DNA from: a bacterium
Lineage (GTDB): Bacteria > Zixibacteria > MSB-5A5 > CAIYYT01
Reading direction: 5' to 3'
Assembly (NCBI GenBank): GCA_016708315.1
Contig: JADJGC010000006.1
Location: forward strand, 83,464 to 147,463
Length of the DNA: 64,000 nt
Below, in pieces: positions 10,769 to 21,194 of the stretch (within the stretch, counting starts at the first letter, position 1; each line of letters starts with the position of its first letter). The notes beneath the pieces were generated by a model. It was not told the origin of the DNA. It worked only from the letters and a program-made list of their open reading frames with translations, and made no database searches. The position numbers were made by a program, and so were the translations under genes.

Positions 10769-11485
10769 CTAAATCGACAAACCGCCCAATTTCATCGGGT
10801 CATCTATCGCAACAATCTCTTTCAAGACGTATGCTTCGGCAAACTGCACTCGTATTTGACTTCCCAGCGCTCCATCATTGGCTCGAACGAAATCAAACAG
10901 ATCGGCGCCGGGCGAAAATACCTTGTTTGTCTTGTCCCCTTCGCGGAACTGCGAGTTATAACACCGGATCGCGGCAAGCTTACGCTCGTATTGCGCGGAC
11001 ACATCAACCGCGAAACTCGGAACTGTTGGCTCGTAATACGTAGAATACAGAATTTTTCTCGGTCGATGCGGCTCTCCGGTCAACTTTGCCTTTTTCAATC
11101 CCGCATAATGGCACGCATCAAAACTCAACTGCGAACAAACACGATGATCCGGATGCCGTTGCTGCCAATGTGGAATGATTATTAACTGCGGCGCAAAATC
11201 GCGAATCTTCTGCGCCAATACTGCTCTTGCTGCCAGTGAATTTTCAAGATACGCATCCGGCAGTCCCAAATTCGCACGCTCCTTGACACCGAGTATCTTT
11301 GCCGCTTCCGTCGACTCCGCCAATCGCGTCGCCGAATCTCCTCGAGAACCCATTTCCCCTTCCGTCAAATCGAGAATCCCAACGCTGTAGCCGAAATCCA
11401 CAAACTTTGCGATCAGTCCGCCGGACGTTATCTCCACATCGTCGCGATGAGCCGCGATCGCCAATACATCGACTTTAGTCGTCAT
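10769..11485 (-). CDS. bshB1: Bacillithiol biosynthesis deacetylase BshB1
   Basis: 238 residues, LmbE/PIG-L metal-dependent deacetylase family, which removes the acetyl group of N-acetylglucosaminyl-malate in bacillithiol synthesis. The zinc motif near the start reads AHRDDVE instead of the usual AHPDDVE, and a second metal His lies in HPDHR. The sequences GEMGSRGD, RANLGLPDAYLE and YNSQF are typical of BshB1. It overlaps the end of bshA by 11 bases and is the last gene of the bsh set. Confidence 0.9.
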   Translation of the reverse strand: MTTKVDVLAIAAHRDDVEITSGGLIAKFVDFGYSVGILDLTEGEMGSRGDSATRLAESTEAAKILGVKERANLGLPDAYLENSLAARAVLAQKIRDFAPQLIIIPHWQQRHPDHRVCSQLSFDACHYAGLKKAKLTGEPHRPRKILYSTYYEPTVPSFAVDVSAQYERKLAAIRCYNSQFREGDKTNKVFSPGADLFDFVRANDGALGSQIRVQFAEAYVLKEIVAIDDPMKLGGLSI

Positions 11486-12367
11486 TGTTTCTCCCTGCGA
11501 TTACGCGCAGATAGTAGTCCTCGTACATCGGCACCATCCGGTCAGCGGAGAATCTCGTCACTGCAGTATTGCGCGCCGCTTCCTTCATTGTCGCCAGCTT
11601 GCCCCTATCGCTCAACAGCCCTATCGCCGCCTCCGACATACCTGTGACATCCCCAACGGGTAACAGAAATCCATCCACACCATTCGTGACCAGTTCCGGC
11701 AATCCGCCGGTATCGCTGACCATCGCCGGGACGCCACACGACATTGCCTCCAGCGCCGATAATCCAAACGACTCTGTTTGCGATGGCAGTACGAACAAAT
11801 CAGCCACTGGAAGAATCGTCCCGATCGAATCCTGATTGCCCAACAGCATCACTTCATCATTTAGTCCGTGCTGTCCGATCAGATGTTCCGCCAGACTCAT
11901 TTCCGGGCCGTCGCCCACAAGTACCAGCTTCGTTTTGACTTTTTCGCGGACGCGCCTGAATATCTCAATCACGTCGGGGATTCTCTTCACCGGGCGGAAG
12001 TTCGACGCATGCATCATGATCATTTCGTCTTCTGCCGCGAACGTCCGCCGCGAGCAATGGCGCACGCCCGGTTTGAAGTCGTCGACATCGACGAAGTTCG
12101 GAATCACCGCAATCGGTTTCTTAGTGTCGAACATCTCCACGGTCTGCTCGCCAACGACAAGGTGTAAGGCGGATACTTGAAAAGCGGGTAACTGGACACA
12201 TCCACCTGGTGGAAGAACACATTGTCGCGGAACTGATCGAGACGAAACGGCAATTGGTACGAAATGAAATGCACCTGATGCCCGCGCGCAGCTAACAGCA
12301 TCCCCAACTCAGTAGCGACAATGCCTGATCCACCGACCACAGGGTAACACGTTATGCCGATCTTCAT
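11475..12367 (-). pseudogene. bshA: BshA, N-acetylglucosaminyl-L-malate synthase, with internal deletion and frame break
   Basis: BshA joins UDP-GlcNAc to malate, the first step of bacillithiol synthesis; family members are about 375 residues. The first 75 residues are intact (MKIGITCYPVVGGSGIVATE to FKYPPYTLSLAS). The next recognisable residues, in a different frame, are EQTVEMFDTKKPIAVIPNFVD, which in Bacillus BshA come some 75-80 residues later. The missing part would hold the HAHY and TLHGTDIT region of the N-terminal Rossmann domain. The remaining GT-B C-terminal domain (NFRPVKRIPDV, VGDGPE, LLGNQD, ESFGLSALEAMSCGVP) looks normal. The break lies within about 12140-12170. If real, the enzyme is inactive; an assembly deletion is equally possible because bshB and bshC are intact. 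Confidence 0.82.
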
Positions 12368-12384
12368 CTAATCCTCGCCACAGC

Positions 12385-14007
12385 CTACTCCAGACTGATC
12401 AAATGATGAACCTTGCTGTTGCAGTCAACCGCATCATACAGTGTATCGACAACGCTCGGTCCGTACTTTGCTATGTAATAATTCAAAGGGAAACTGCGCT
12501 CCTGCATCTTCCCGTCCGGAAACAAACTGAACGCCACCCGCTCTACTTGCGCTCGCAAGGTCTGATTTTTTTTACGATGCGCTTGGAAAACCTTCTCTTC
12601 GAGATTCTTGATCTCAAGGTCGAGCCTGCCCGCGATACGGTTCGCATTTGTAATCAGCCCGTGGTCGCTTTGGTCGAGATGCACCGCGATTTCATCCATC
12701 TGCCGTTTGACTTCCTCGCGCAATGTCGCAAAGCGTTGCTCGAAATCTGAGGGGAAAGTGCGCTTCAATATCTCATTGGTCAAATGCCCGAGATCCTGCA
12801 ACGCATCCTCAAACGAAATTTCCAGCTTTTCCATCAACCTCGCTATTGCCGGTTCGATTATCGTCGCTGAATATCGCGGATAGATGATAGGCGCCGCCTC
12901 ATCAAATACGTCGAACAACTCCTTGATCTGACTGAAATACGCCGCCTCCGCCGGACCCGCAAAATACACCAATGTCGGAAACATGTGGCTCTGCACAATC
13001 GACCGCAAAAACACGTTTGGCGAAAACAGCGATGGCGATTTCTCCAACATTGCCTCAAGGTCAGTCTGCGAAACAAACTTCCCTTCAATCGCAAATCCGC
13101 CCTCGGCGAAGTCGATTCGCGTCCGTTTGCCATTATAGTAGAACAAATTCGAATACGATCCGGGGCGCGCTACCTGAAGATGATAACCCTGCTGCTCAAG
13201 CCGCGAATTGCGTTCTTCTACCAGTTTCGCAGCCTTCTCGCGCAGTTGCACTTCTTTCCTGAATATCGGTAATGCTAACTCCCGGAACACGGGATCGGTG
13301 GGATCAATAAGTACCAAACCGCGATCGGCGAAGATCTTACAAAGATATTTGCCGAACGCCGTCACAACCGATTCACCCGGTTGATAGCATTCCCGCAAAG
13401 TCGCCATCAATTCTGCGCGAAACTCCGTTTCCGGCAGCGTCTGCTCATAAGCATCAAGCAACTCGACAATCTTCTCGTCCAGTCGCACCGAACCCATCGG
13501 CTGACCGCTGATCGGCGTGGCCGGCTCCCAACTCAAGTTCGCCATCTTGTTGTCCGCAGTCGGCACGGTTATCTTGGCGACTTCTTCAAAATCCGCATCG
13601 TCAGCGGCGAGCCAGAAAATCGGCACAACCGTTCCCGCCAGTTTGCGGCAATTTGACTCGGCCAGTTTGATCGCAAGGCTGGCTTTGTAGAACGTAAACA
13701 GCGGCCCACCGAAGAGCGTAACCTGCTGTCCTGTGAAGACTGCGCTAGTCGCCGGGTCAAGCAGCCTATTGATATTGTCTATTGTCTTCGGCCCGGCGCC
13801 AAATGCCTGGTTTTGACGCAATAACGCCGCTACGATCTTCTCTCGATCATAGCGGCGTTGTTTTACTTTGTCGTGCACTTGTTGAAGCGCACTATCCGAA
13901 TTGAAGTCGTAATGAAAGTAGTCCGTTGTCTTGCCCGCCAAAAAATCCAGAAACAGCTTCCGGCTGCCGGGCATCTTTTCGAAACTAATGACCTTCTGCG
14001 ACAACAA
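12385..14007 (-). CDS. bshC: Bacillithiol biosynthesis cysteine-adding enzyme BshC
   Basis: 540 residues, the normal length for BshC, which adds cysteine to glucosaminyl-malate. Family hallmarks are VFTGQQVTLFGGPLFTFYKA, PIFWLAADDADFEEV, and FAGPAEAAYFSQIKELFDVF. A long coiled-coil region lies near the C-terminus (LEIKNLEEKVFQAHRKKNQ). The start is a TTG inside the last codons of the upstream RND pump gene (23-base overlap), implying translational coupling. bshA follows after 17 bases. Confidence 0.92.
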   Translation of the reverse strand: MLSQKVISFEKMPGSRKLFLDFLAGKTTDYFHYDFNSDSALQQVHDKVKQRRYDREKIVAALLRQNQAFGAGPKTIDNINRLLDPATSAVFTGQQVTLFGGPLFTFYKASLAIKLAESNCRKLAGTVVPIFWLAADDADFEEVAKITVPTADNKMANLSWEPATPISGQPMGSVRLDEKIVELLDAYEQTLPETEFRAELMATLRECYQPGESVVTAFGKYLCKIFADRGLVLIDPTDPVFRELALPIFRKEVQLREKAAKLVEERNSRLEQQGYHLQVARPGSYSNLFYYNGKRTRIDFAEGGFAIEGKFVSQTDLEAMLEKSPSLFSPNVFLRSIVQSHMFPTLVYFAGPAEAAYFSQIKELFDVFDEAAPIIYPRYSATIIEPAIARLMEKLEISFEDALQDLGHLTNEILKRTFPSDFEQRFATLREEVKRQMDEIAVHLDQSDHGLITNANRIAGRLDLEIKNLEEKVFQAHRKKNQTLRAQVERVAFSLFPDGKMQERSFPLNYYIAKYGPSVVDTLYDAVDCNSKVHHLISLE

Positions 14008-17000
14008 CTTCTTTCTTACGCCATTTCTTCGTCAAATCATCCAGCAAACTATATACGACTGGTACGACAACCAGGGTCAATCCGGTTGAAGTGATCAGTC
14101 CGCCGATTACGGCGCGGGCGATACCGGCGCGAAGTTCCGCACCCGGCCCGATTCCCAGCGCCAACGGCAACATACCAAAAATCATCGCTGCTGTCGTCAT
14201 AATAATCGGCCGCAATCTCACCGAGCTGGCCTTAATCAACGCTGCCCTTCGTTCAGTGCCGCGCGCCATTTCCTGTTTGGCAAAATCAATGAGCAAGATT
14301 GCGTTTTTCGTCACCAACCCCATTAACATCACAATTCCAATCAGCGACATGATCGAAATCGAACTGCCAAAAAACAGCAGCCCAAGGAACGCTCCCAGCA
14401 GTGACATCGGCAGCGATAACATGATCGAAAATGGATCGGTCAGACTCTCGAACTGCGAAGCCAACACCAGATAAATCATCACAATCGCCAGGAAAAGCGC
14501 TTCAATGATGTAGCCGAATGCTTCCATCTGGAATTCCGCCTCGCCGGTCGCGTAAATGCTGTACCCGGGCGGCGTCGGAATCATCTGTGCCTTAGCCAGC
14601 GCCTCATTGCGGACATCGCCCGCAAACCGACCTGCGTTATTGCCGGTAACTTTGACCGTTTTCTGCCGGTCATAGCGCGTGAGTTCAGCAACGGCACTCG
14701 CTTCATTGAACTTCGCTACATAACTCAGCGGGAATTGGTGCCCCTTCTGGCCGTCAATGTCCTTTGCCGAGGGAAGCAGAATTCTTGACAGGTCTGACAG
14801 ATCATTCCGGTCCTCAGTCTTCAACCGCAGCCTCACATCTGCCTGCTTGTCACCTTCCTGGAATTTGAACGGCACGACGCCATTCACCAGATAACGCGAT
14901 GCCAATGCAATCTGCGCGACATTCAGACCCAGATCCGATAACTTCTCTCGATCAAGTTCAATCTGAATCTCCGGCTTGCCCTCGCCCAGCGAGTTGTCAA
15001 CCTCGACAGCGCCGGGAGTCGCACGTACTGAATCCTCGACCATCGCCGCCAATACCTTCAGTTGGTCCATCCGGTCGCCCGAAATCGAAATTTCGATCGG
15101 TGCGCCGCCGCCTTCGGCCTTTTCGCCGGTTATACTGATCTGCAATCCCGGATAGTTTGCCAAGTCTGCACGAAGCGACTCAATCACCTCAAACGAGGAC
15201 CGCTCGCGCTGATCCAGTTCGACCATCCTCACCGTGATGGTTCCTTCATTGTCCGGGTTGATTCCGGTGCCGATTGTAGTGTAAACATCCTTCACCTCTG
15301 GATACTTCGCCAACACCTTTTCAATGTCGCGCGAAAGCTCCGAGGTCGCGTTCAGGCTCGTTCCCGGTGAGGTTTTAAACGCTACGAAAAACTCGCCGCG
15401 ATCATATTCCGGCACAAACTCGGTTCCAATCAGCGGAACAATCATCAGACTGCCGGCAAATGCGAGCGTGGCGACGAGCATCACTATCGCTCGTCTATTT
15501 AATGCAAATCCCACTGAGTTCTGCAGGATGATATTCAGCTTTTCGAAGATCCCATTCCACCAGTTCGTGAATCGATAGATTGGATTCTTAGTCGCCTGAT
15601 GGAATTCATGCTCCTGTTGAAGCCAGCGCGAGGACAACATCGGCGTTAGCGTAAACGCCACGAACAGCGACACCGCAACACTCACTGCCACAGTGATGCC
15701 GAATGCGTAGAAGAACTGTCCGACGATGCCCTTCATAAACGCCACCGGCACGAATACCACAATAATCGTCAGCGTCGTCGCCAATACCGCAAGCGCTATC
15801 TCCTTGGTGGCATCATAAGCTGCATCCGCCGGTTTCTTTTTGTATGACAAATGCCTGTAGATATTCTCGATGACGACGATGGCGTCGTCCATCAACAAAC
15901 CCACAGCCAGCGACAATGCCAGCAATGTCATGAAATTCAGCGTGAAGTTAAGCATTCCCATGAACAGGAATGTCGCCACAATCGAGGTCGGAATCGCAAT
16001 CGCCGAAATAATCGTCGCGCGCAAATCGGCCAGGAAGAAGAAAATCACAATGACCGCCAGTAGGCCGCCATAGATGATATTGACAATTACGTCGTGTACG
16101 GCTTCTTCGGTAAACTTCGACTTGTCCGCTGCGATCGTCACTTCGATATCGGACGGTAGCGTTTTCTGCAACTCTGCCAGACGCGACTTGACGGCTGCTG
16201 CCACGTCAACTTCATTGGCGCCGGATTGCTTCACCAGATCGAGTCCGACTGCCCTGCGGCCATTCAGTCGCGAAATCGACTCGACCTCCTTGGTCGTATC
16301 CTTAATCTCGGCAATATCTCGCAACAGCACCTGAACGCCTTGGTCGTTCTTGATTACAGTATTCGCCAGCTGTTCGACACTCGTAACCTTTCCGAGCGTG
16401 CGGATCGACACATCGCGGTCACCGCGCTCGATCTTGCCTGCTGGAAGTTCAAGGCTCGCCGCCTCAATTTTGTTCTGCACTTCGAATATCGAAAGATTGT
16501 ACGACTCGAGACTGGTCAAATCCAGCTCCACCAGAATCTCCCGTTCTTCGCCGCCGACCAGTTCGACATTGCCGATACCGGCTGTACTCTCCAGTGCTTT
16601 CTTTATATCTTCCTTGGCAATCAGCGTCAGTTCTCGCGTCGAGCGGTTGCCTGCGATAGCCAAGCGAAATGATCGGCTGTGCCATTGGGTCGAATTTCTG
16701 GATAACCGGCTCTTCCATATCGTCCGGCAATTCGGCTCGAATACCGGCAATCTTGTCGCGCACATCCTGCGCTACAATATTCTCGTCCGACTCAAGCTGA
16801 AACTCCGCGAATGTAAAAGCATAGCCCTCATACGATGTCGATGTAATATGCCTTACACCCGAGACCGTGTTGATCGCGTCCTCCATTTTGGAGACGATCT
16901 CCGTTTCCATCGTTTCTGGTGAAGCGCCCGGATATTGCACCGTCACCACCACAAACGGGAATGAAATGTCCGGAAACATCTCGACGCTTAGATCGCGATA

Positions 17001-17084
17001 GGCGAACATTCCCAGTACCAGCAGCGCCAGCATCACCATCACAGTGAACACCGGCCGCGCTATCGAGATTTTTGCTAGTATCAT
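13985..17084 (-). CDS. RND (HAE1/AcrB-type) efflux permease, one frameshift
   Basis: Full length would be about 1,030 residues, normal for an HAE1 transporter. The N-terminal part (MILAKISIARPVFTVMVML, DLSVEMFPDISFP, VQYPGASPETMETEI) runs to QPIISL. The rest continues in another frame from AIAGNRSTRELTL. One extra base in the GG at 16660-16661 (minus-strand CTTGGCTATC for CTTGCTATC) accounts for the shift. The proton-relay Asp pair is present (VGLLMDDAIVVIENI), as are the late transmembrane segments and SSISIMSLIGIVMLMGLV. It pumps substrates out of the periplasm with the adaptor and outer-membrane channel encoded just upstream. Its stop lies within bshC. Confidence 0.9.
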
Positions 17085-17085
17085 A

Positions 17086-18105
17086 TTACTTCTCTGATCT
17101 CACTACCGGATAACCGTTGGATAGAAAACCCTGTCCCAAGTAAACAACCTCGTCACCAGCTTCAAGCCCCGACAAAATTTCAATCGTTGTCTCATTCTTC
17201 AAACCCAAAGTCACAGTACGAGCATAGGCAGTGTCGTTCTTCACAACAAAGAGACTGTACACGCCTTCCTGCGACAACAGCGAAGACTGCGGCACACGCA
17301 ACGCTGCCTCCGAACTCTCAATCACAAACTTTGCTTTAGCGAATGCGCCCGGCTGAAGTCTCTGATCCAGATTCGGTACCGACACCTCTACGGTGAATGT
17401 CCGCGTCTGCGGATCCGCCGCCGAAGCTACCCGCGTTACAATGCAGGTGTAATTGCTGTCGGCCATTGCCAGATGCAATTCGCCTGTCATTCCTACCGAA
17501 AACTTCTCCGCAAGACCTGCCGGAACTCCAAATGACATTCGCAGCGTATCCGTCCGGGCGACTCGCGCCGCTACCTTTCCCGCCGGAGGGATGTCGCCAA
17601 CCAGCACATTCAATTCGACCAGCGTTCCGCTGATTGGCGAAGTAATCTCCACCATTTCCCGCGCCGCTGCAAAATTCGCCCGCGATACCTCGTATGCGCT
17701 CTCAGCTTGATCAAACTGTGTCTCGCTGATCGCCTTCTCTTCAAAGAGATACTTCATTTTGTTGAACGTTTTCTCAGCGTTCTCGAATGTCGATTTAGCC
17801 TGGAAATAGCTCGAGGATGCGCCACTCTTATCCAGAAACACCACCACGTCGCCTGACTTCACTTTGTCGCCGATCTTATGCGGAAGCGCTGTTACGGCTT
17901 CTGACAACCTCACATATAGATCTGCCTGCTTGATACCGACTAGTCCGCCGCCAAACTCGCGCTCGACCTCGATTCGACCAATCTCGGCAGCCGCCGTCTT
18001 GACCGGAATTGTCGGCAACGGCGTCGCCAGCTCGGCGTCAGAATTGTTTCCGCATGACGCCAACATCGCGGCAGCCAGTAATATTAGTAACCACCTGCTT
18101 CTCAT
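17086..18105 (-). CDS. RND periplasmic adaptor (membrane fusion) lipoprotein
   Basis: 339 residues. Signal peptide with lipobox LASC (MRSRWLLILLAAAMLASCG), so lipid-anchored in the periplasm. Biotinyl-lipoyl-like halves (VGIKQADLYVRLSEAV; VEITSPISGTLVELNV) flank an alpha hairpin (about 118-160, ENAEKTFNKMKYLFEEKAIS). Beta-barrel and membrane-proximal domains follow (SVPNLDQRLQPGAFAKAKF, LSGLEAGDEVV). It links the RND permease to the TolC-like channel; one base separates it from the permease gene. Confidence 0.93.
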   Translation of the reverse strand: MRSRWLLILLAAAMLASCGNNSDAELATPLPTIPVKTAAAEIGRIEVEREFGGGLVGIKQADLYVRLSEAVTALPHKIGDKVKSGDVVVFLDKSGASSSYFQAKSTFENAEKTFNKMKYLFEEKAISETQFDQAESAYEVSRANFAAAREMVEITSPISGTLVELNVLVGDIPPAGKVAARVARTDTLRMSFGVPAGLAEKFSVGMTGELHLAMADSNYTCIVTRVASAADPQTRTFTVEVSVPNLDQRLQPGAFAKAKFVIESSEAALRVPQSSLLSQEGVYSLFVVKNDTAYARTVTLGLKNETTIEILSGLEAGDEVVYLGQGFLSNGYPVVRSEK

Positions 18106-19443
18106 CTATTGCTCCTTAAGTGCATCGAAATTATCCGAACCTGTAACCCGCTGAAGTCTATAAACCGCCAGCGCGACATCGTGAGTTGCCTGCACGTGAT
18201 TTGTGCGCGCCAATGTCAACGCCGACTCCGATGAAAGTATTTCCAGTTGCGTACCGACACCATTCTGGTATCGAATCCTTGCGATTCGCAACCCTTCTTC
18301 TGCTTGTTCAATCGTCTTAAGCTGCGACTGCAGTCGCTCTACCGCTTCACTGTAGCGCAGGTATGCGTCGCGAACCTGAAATTCAACCTGCTCACGAGTT
18401 TTTTCATATCCCAACTCGGCTTGCAGCTTGTCGACCTTTGCTTTTCTGACCGATGCCTTGGTCGAGAATCCATTGAAGATTGGATAGGACAACGATATCG
18501 AAGCGACCCAATTCGGCGACCAGTCCTTGCCGTTTAGCCCAAGATCATCCGACTGGTAACGCCAGCCATATTGACTAACAAAATCAAACTTTGGCGAACC
18601 TTCCGACTTGGCAATTCCCACAGCGCGTCTGGTGATTTCCTTCAAGTGCTCCCTCTGCCTCAGCGACGCCCGATTGGCAACAGCTAATTCTGTCAACCGC
18701 ACAAGGTTCAGGGTCTGAACATTCGAACTTGCATCATAGGAGTACTGAAGCTCCAGCGGCTCCGTCAGATCCATTGAAAGCAGATTTCTCAGCGCGTGCA
18801 GCGCCAGTTCCGATTGATTTTGCGCTTGCAGTAGTTGCGGACGCAAGTTCGCGACCTCAACCTCGGCGCGGAGTTTTTCATATTCTGAAACAACCCCCTG
18901 GGACTGCATCTTATCAACCATCTCCAGATTCAATTCCGCCGTTGCCAAAGCGTCGCGGTAAACGCTAACAACGTCGCGAGCCAGAATCACATCCAGAAAC
19001 GTATTCCGAACCGCAAATGCAATCTCCGCTCCCGTTTCGTTGACGGCCTCTTCGACATACTTCCTGTAGGTGTGAGCAATCTTGATTGCCGCCAGTACCT
19101 TGCCGCCTTGCCAAATCGGCTGCGTCACGGTCAACCCTGCATCAATTTGATTGTCCGACCCCATCTTGAACGTCTGCCCTCCAAACACCACCTCTGGCAC
19201 CAACAGATAGCGCGAATAGGTCGAACCCAGGCTCAGATGCGGGTACGCATCAGCCGTCGCCTTCTGTATTTCAGCTTCGGCTTTTTCAAGCTCCGAACGC
19301 GCTATCAGGTAATCCTGATTACTACGCAATGCCTCGGCTACGGCATCCTCAATAGTTAGTGTCCGCGCCGTCGCCTGATCTGCAACTATCCCCGACAACA
19401 CGACGAACATCACCAAGGCCAACAGCCTCGCAACTATTTTCAT
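18106..19443 (-). CDS. TolC-family outer-membrane efflux protein
   Basis: 445 residues with signal peptide (LLALVMFVVLSGIVADQATA). Two outer-membrane efflux protein repeats: the first after LTIEDAVAEALRSNQDYLIA, the second with VEFQVRDAYLRYSEAVERLQ and IRYQNGVGTQLEILSSESAL. Long coiled coils as expected for the periplasmic tunnel. It shares an ATGA stop/start overlap with tetR upstream and abuts the adaptor gene downstream. Confidence 0.93.
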   Translation of the reverse strand: MKIVARLLALVMFVVLSGIVADQATARTLTIEDAVAEALRSNQDYLIARSELEKAEAEIQKATADAYPHLSLGSTYSRYLLVPEVVFGGQTFKMGSDNQIDAGLTVTQPIWQGGKVLAAIKIAHTYRKYVEEAVNETGAEIAFAVRNTFLDVILARDVVSVYRDALATAELNLEMVDKMQSQGVVSEYEKLRAEVEVANLRPQLLQAQNQSELALHALRNLLSMDLTEPLELQYSYDASSNVQTLNLVRLTELAVANRASLRQREHLKEITRRAVGIAKSEGSPKFDFVSQYGWRYQSDDLGLNGKDWSPNWVASISLSYPIFNGFSTKASVRKAKVDKLQAELGYEKTREQVEFQVRDAYLRYSEAVERLQSQLKTIEQAEEGLRIARIRYQNGVGTQLEILSSESALTLARTNHVQATHDVALAVYRLQRVTGSDNFDALKEQ

Positions 19444-20048
19444 CTCATAAGTCCCTTCAACGTAATTTCCACAGCCTCTCGGATATCTTTGCGACGGGAG
19501 TGGCCTTTGCCATAAAGCTGGCGTTCAACTATCAGTTTCATTAGCGATAGAAAATATTCTGCCGCGAATTCCGAATCGACCTTCTTGATGCGCCCGGCGC
19601 GAATATCTTCCTTCACAGTGGCGGCAATTACCTTCAAAAAGTGATGATACCCGGCATCCATATCCAACTTGACTTTGAGCCGCACTTCCGGCTGCTCAAT
19701 CATCATCACCCGGTAATAATTCGGATATTCGACAAAAAAGTCAACAAATTGTGTCAATCCCGTCGTGATATGCTCAGCTACTTCGCATTTCTCTTCTACG
19801 AGATTGGCAAATCGTTGCAGTAGAGCGGTATGCCCCCGTTCAACTACTGCCGCAAACAGCTCCAATTTCGATGGGAAATGACGGTATATCGTCCCCTTGC
19901 CCGTGCCTGCCAATTCCGCAATTGCATCGACATTGCAGGTGTCGTAACCGTGGGTCGCAAACGATTCTAACGCCGCATCGAGAATCATCTCTTTGCGCTC
20001 GTTTTCCGGCAAATTGCGCCGTTTTGGCTTGATTGGTTCTCTTAACAT
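19440..20048 (-). CDS. TetR-family transcriptional regulator
   Basis: 202 residues. The N-terminal helix-turn-helix (about 16-62) has the family pattern ILDAALESFATHGYDTCNVDAIAELAGTGKGTIYRHFPSK; the C-terminal ligand-binding half is helical. It is the first gene of the efflux operon and overlaps the TolC-like gene by four bases. An 18-bp palindrome just ahead of its start is the probable binding site, so it likely represses its own operon until a substrate binds. Confidence 0.93.
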   Translation of the reverse strand: MLREPIKPKRRNLPENERKEMILDAALESFATHGYDTCNVDAIAELAGTGKGTIYRHFPSKLELFAAVVERGHTALLQRFANLVEEKCEVAEHITTGLTQFVDFFVEYPNYYRVMMIEQPEVRLKVKLDMDAGYHHFLKVIAATVKEDIRAGRIKKVDSEFAAEYFLSLMKLIVERQLYGKGHSRRKDIREAVEITLKGLMR

Positions 20049-20058
20049 TGTCTATTAG

Positions 20059-20076
20059 ACGGACTGGTCAGTCCGT
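20059..20076 (-). promoter_or_regulatory. Probable TetR operator with overlapping promoter
   Basis: ACGGACTG-GT-CAGTCCGT is a perfect 8-2-8 inverted repeat 11 bases upstream of the tetR start. The arms resemble known AcrR/TetR half-sites (GGACTG/CAGTCC). On the minus strand a TATAAT lies at 20100-20095, inside the end of corA; transcription from it would start near 20088 and run directly into the palindrome. The matching -35 is weak. Confidence 0.65.
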
Positions 20077-20095
20077 TTGTTCCGAAAAAAAACCA

Positions 20096-21064
20096 TTATA
20101 TCCACTTTTTTCTTTTGAAGAACCACAGAAGCCCGACAATTACCCCCACAATCAGAAGTACCGCAAAAGGATAGCCGAATTTCCACCGGAATTCCGGTAT
20201 CGTCTCGAAATTCATTCCGTAGAACCCTACAATGAATGTTGCCGGGAGAAATAACGCCGAAAGTATCGTCAGAAACTTGATTACGGCATTGGTCTTGGTC
20301 GATACCATCGAGAAGTACAAATCCATTGCCGAGTTGATCGAGTCGCGCTGATTATCCGCGGTAGAAATCATCACATGCAGATGGTCATTGATATCCGAAA
20401 AGTAAATCGCCGCTTTCGGTGTTATTACATCAAACTTCTCTCTTGTAAACTGCGACATGATTTCCGACTGCGGCACAATCACGCGCCGGATAATCGCCAA
20501 ATCTCGCCTGATCCGGAACATCTTCTTGAGAATATCCTGATCTGGATCTTCGAACACTTCCGCCTCTACCCCGTCTACTTCCTTCTCCATGGTGTTCTGC
20601 GCGCTGAAGTACGTGTCAACGATATGATCGAGCATCGTATGGAACAAAAAGTCCGCACCGCGTGAAATCAGCCGGCTGTCGCGCTGAAGCCTCTGCGCCA
20701 CTGAATCCAGCGATGGTACCTGATGGAAATGCACTGTCACGACTGCATTCTGCGTCAGAAACAGCCCGATGCCCTTTGCCTCGATCTCGGTTTCCTGCAC
20801 CGGTGGACCAAGTACTTGCACAATCGTGAACAAGTATGTGTCGTAATCATCTATTTTGGGATGCGACATTTCCGACAGAACGTCTTCAATCGCCAGAGGA
20901 TGGAACTTGAACTCCGATGTCAGGACATACGACTCTTCGTCGGTCGGCGAGGACAAATCAACCCACAGCACACTGTCGCGTCGTGCGCAAAGCTTCTGGA
21001 ATTCGCTAATTCCTTCGGCATAATTCAATCCGTCGTCGGTGGTATAGTAAAATGACCTGATCAT
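20096..21064 (-). CDS. corA: CorA-type magnesium/cobalt transporter
   Basis: About 322 residues from ATG 21064, chosen because GGCGGAG lies seven bases upstream; an in-frame ATG at 21091 lacks this. N-terminal cytoplasmic domain, long helices with EKEVDGVEAEVFEDPDQDILKKMFRIRRDL, and two C-terminal membrane helices separated by the signature YGMNFETIPE. Ends in the basic tail FFKRKKWI. It forms a pentameric Mg2+ channel in this family. Its 3' end carries the putative -10 of the tetR operon. Confidence 0.93.
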   Translation of the reverse strand: MIRSFYYTTDDGLNYAEGISEFQKLCARRDSVLWVDLSSPTDEESYVLTSEFKFHPLAIEDVLSEMSHPKIDDYDTYLFTIVQVLGPPVQETEIEAKGIGLFLTQNAVVTVHFHQVPSLDSVAQRLQRDSRLISRGADFLFHTMLDHIVDTYFSAQNTMEKEVDGVEAEVFEDPDQDILKKMFRIRRDLAIIRRVIVPQSEIMSQFTREKFDVITPKAAIYFSDINDHLHVMISTADNQRDSINSAMDLYFSMVSTKTNAVIKFLTILSALFLPATFIVGFYGMNFETIPEFRWKFGYPFAVLLIVGVIVGLLWFFKRKKWI

Positions 21065-21194
21065 CGCGGTTTCTCCGCCGTTTGCCACCAATTCTTAAGT
21101 GTACGCACGGCAATGTTCACATCTCGGGCGGTCGTGCAGGTTCTTGACCGGCCGCGCTTGGGAAGTGGGTAATTAGGCTGTTTTTAGCCCTTTG

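Noticed and set aside
13858..14094. Plus-strand frames opposite bshC and the RND pump
   Set aside because: Shadow frames of strongly supported genes on the other strand.
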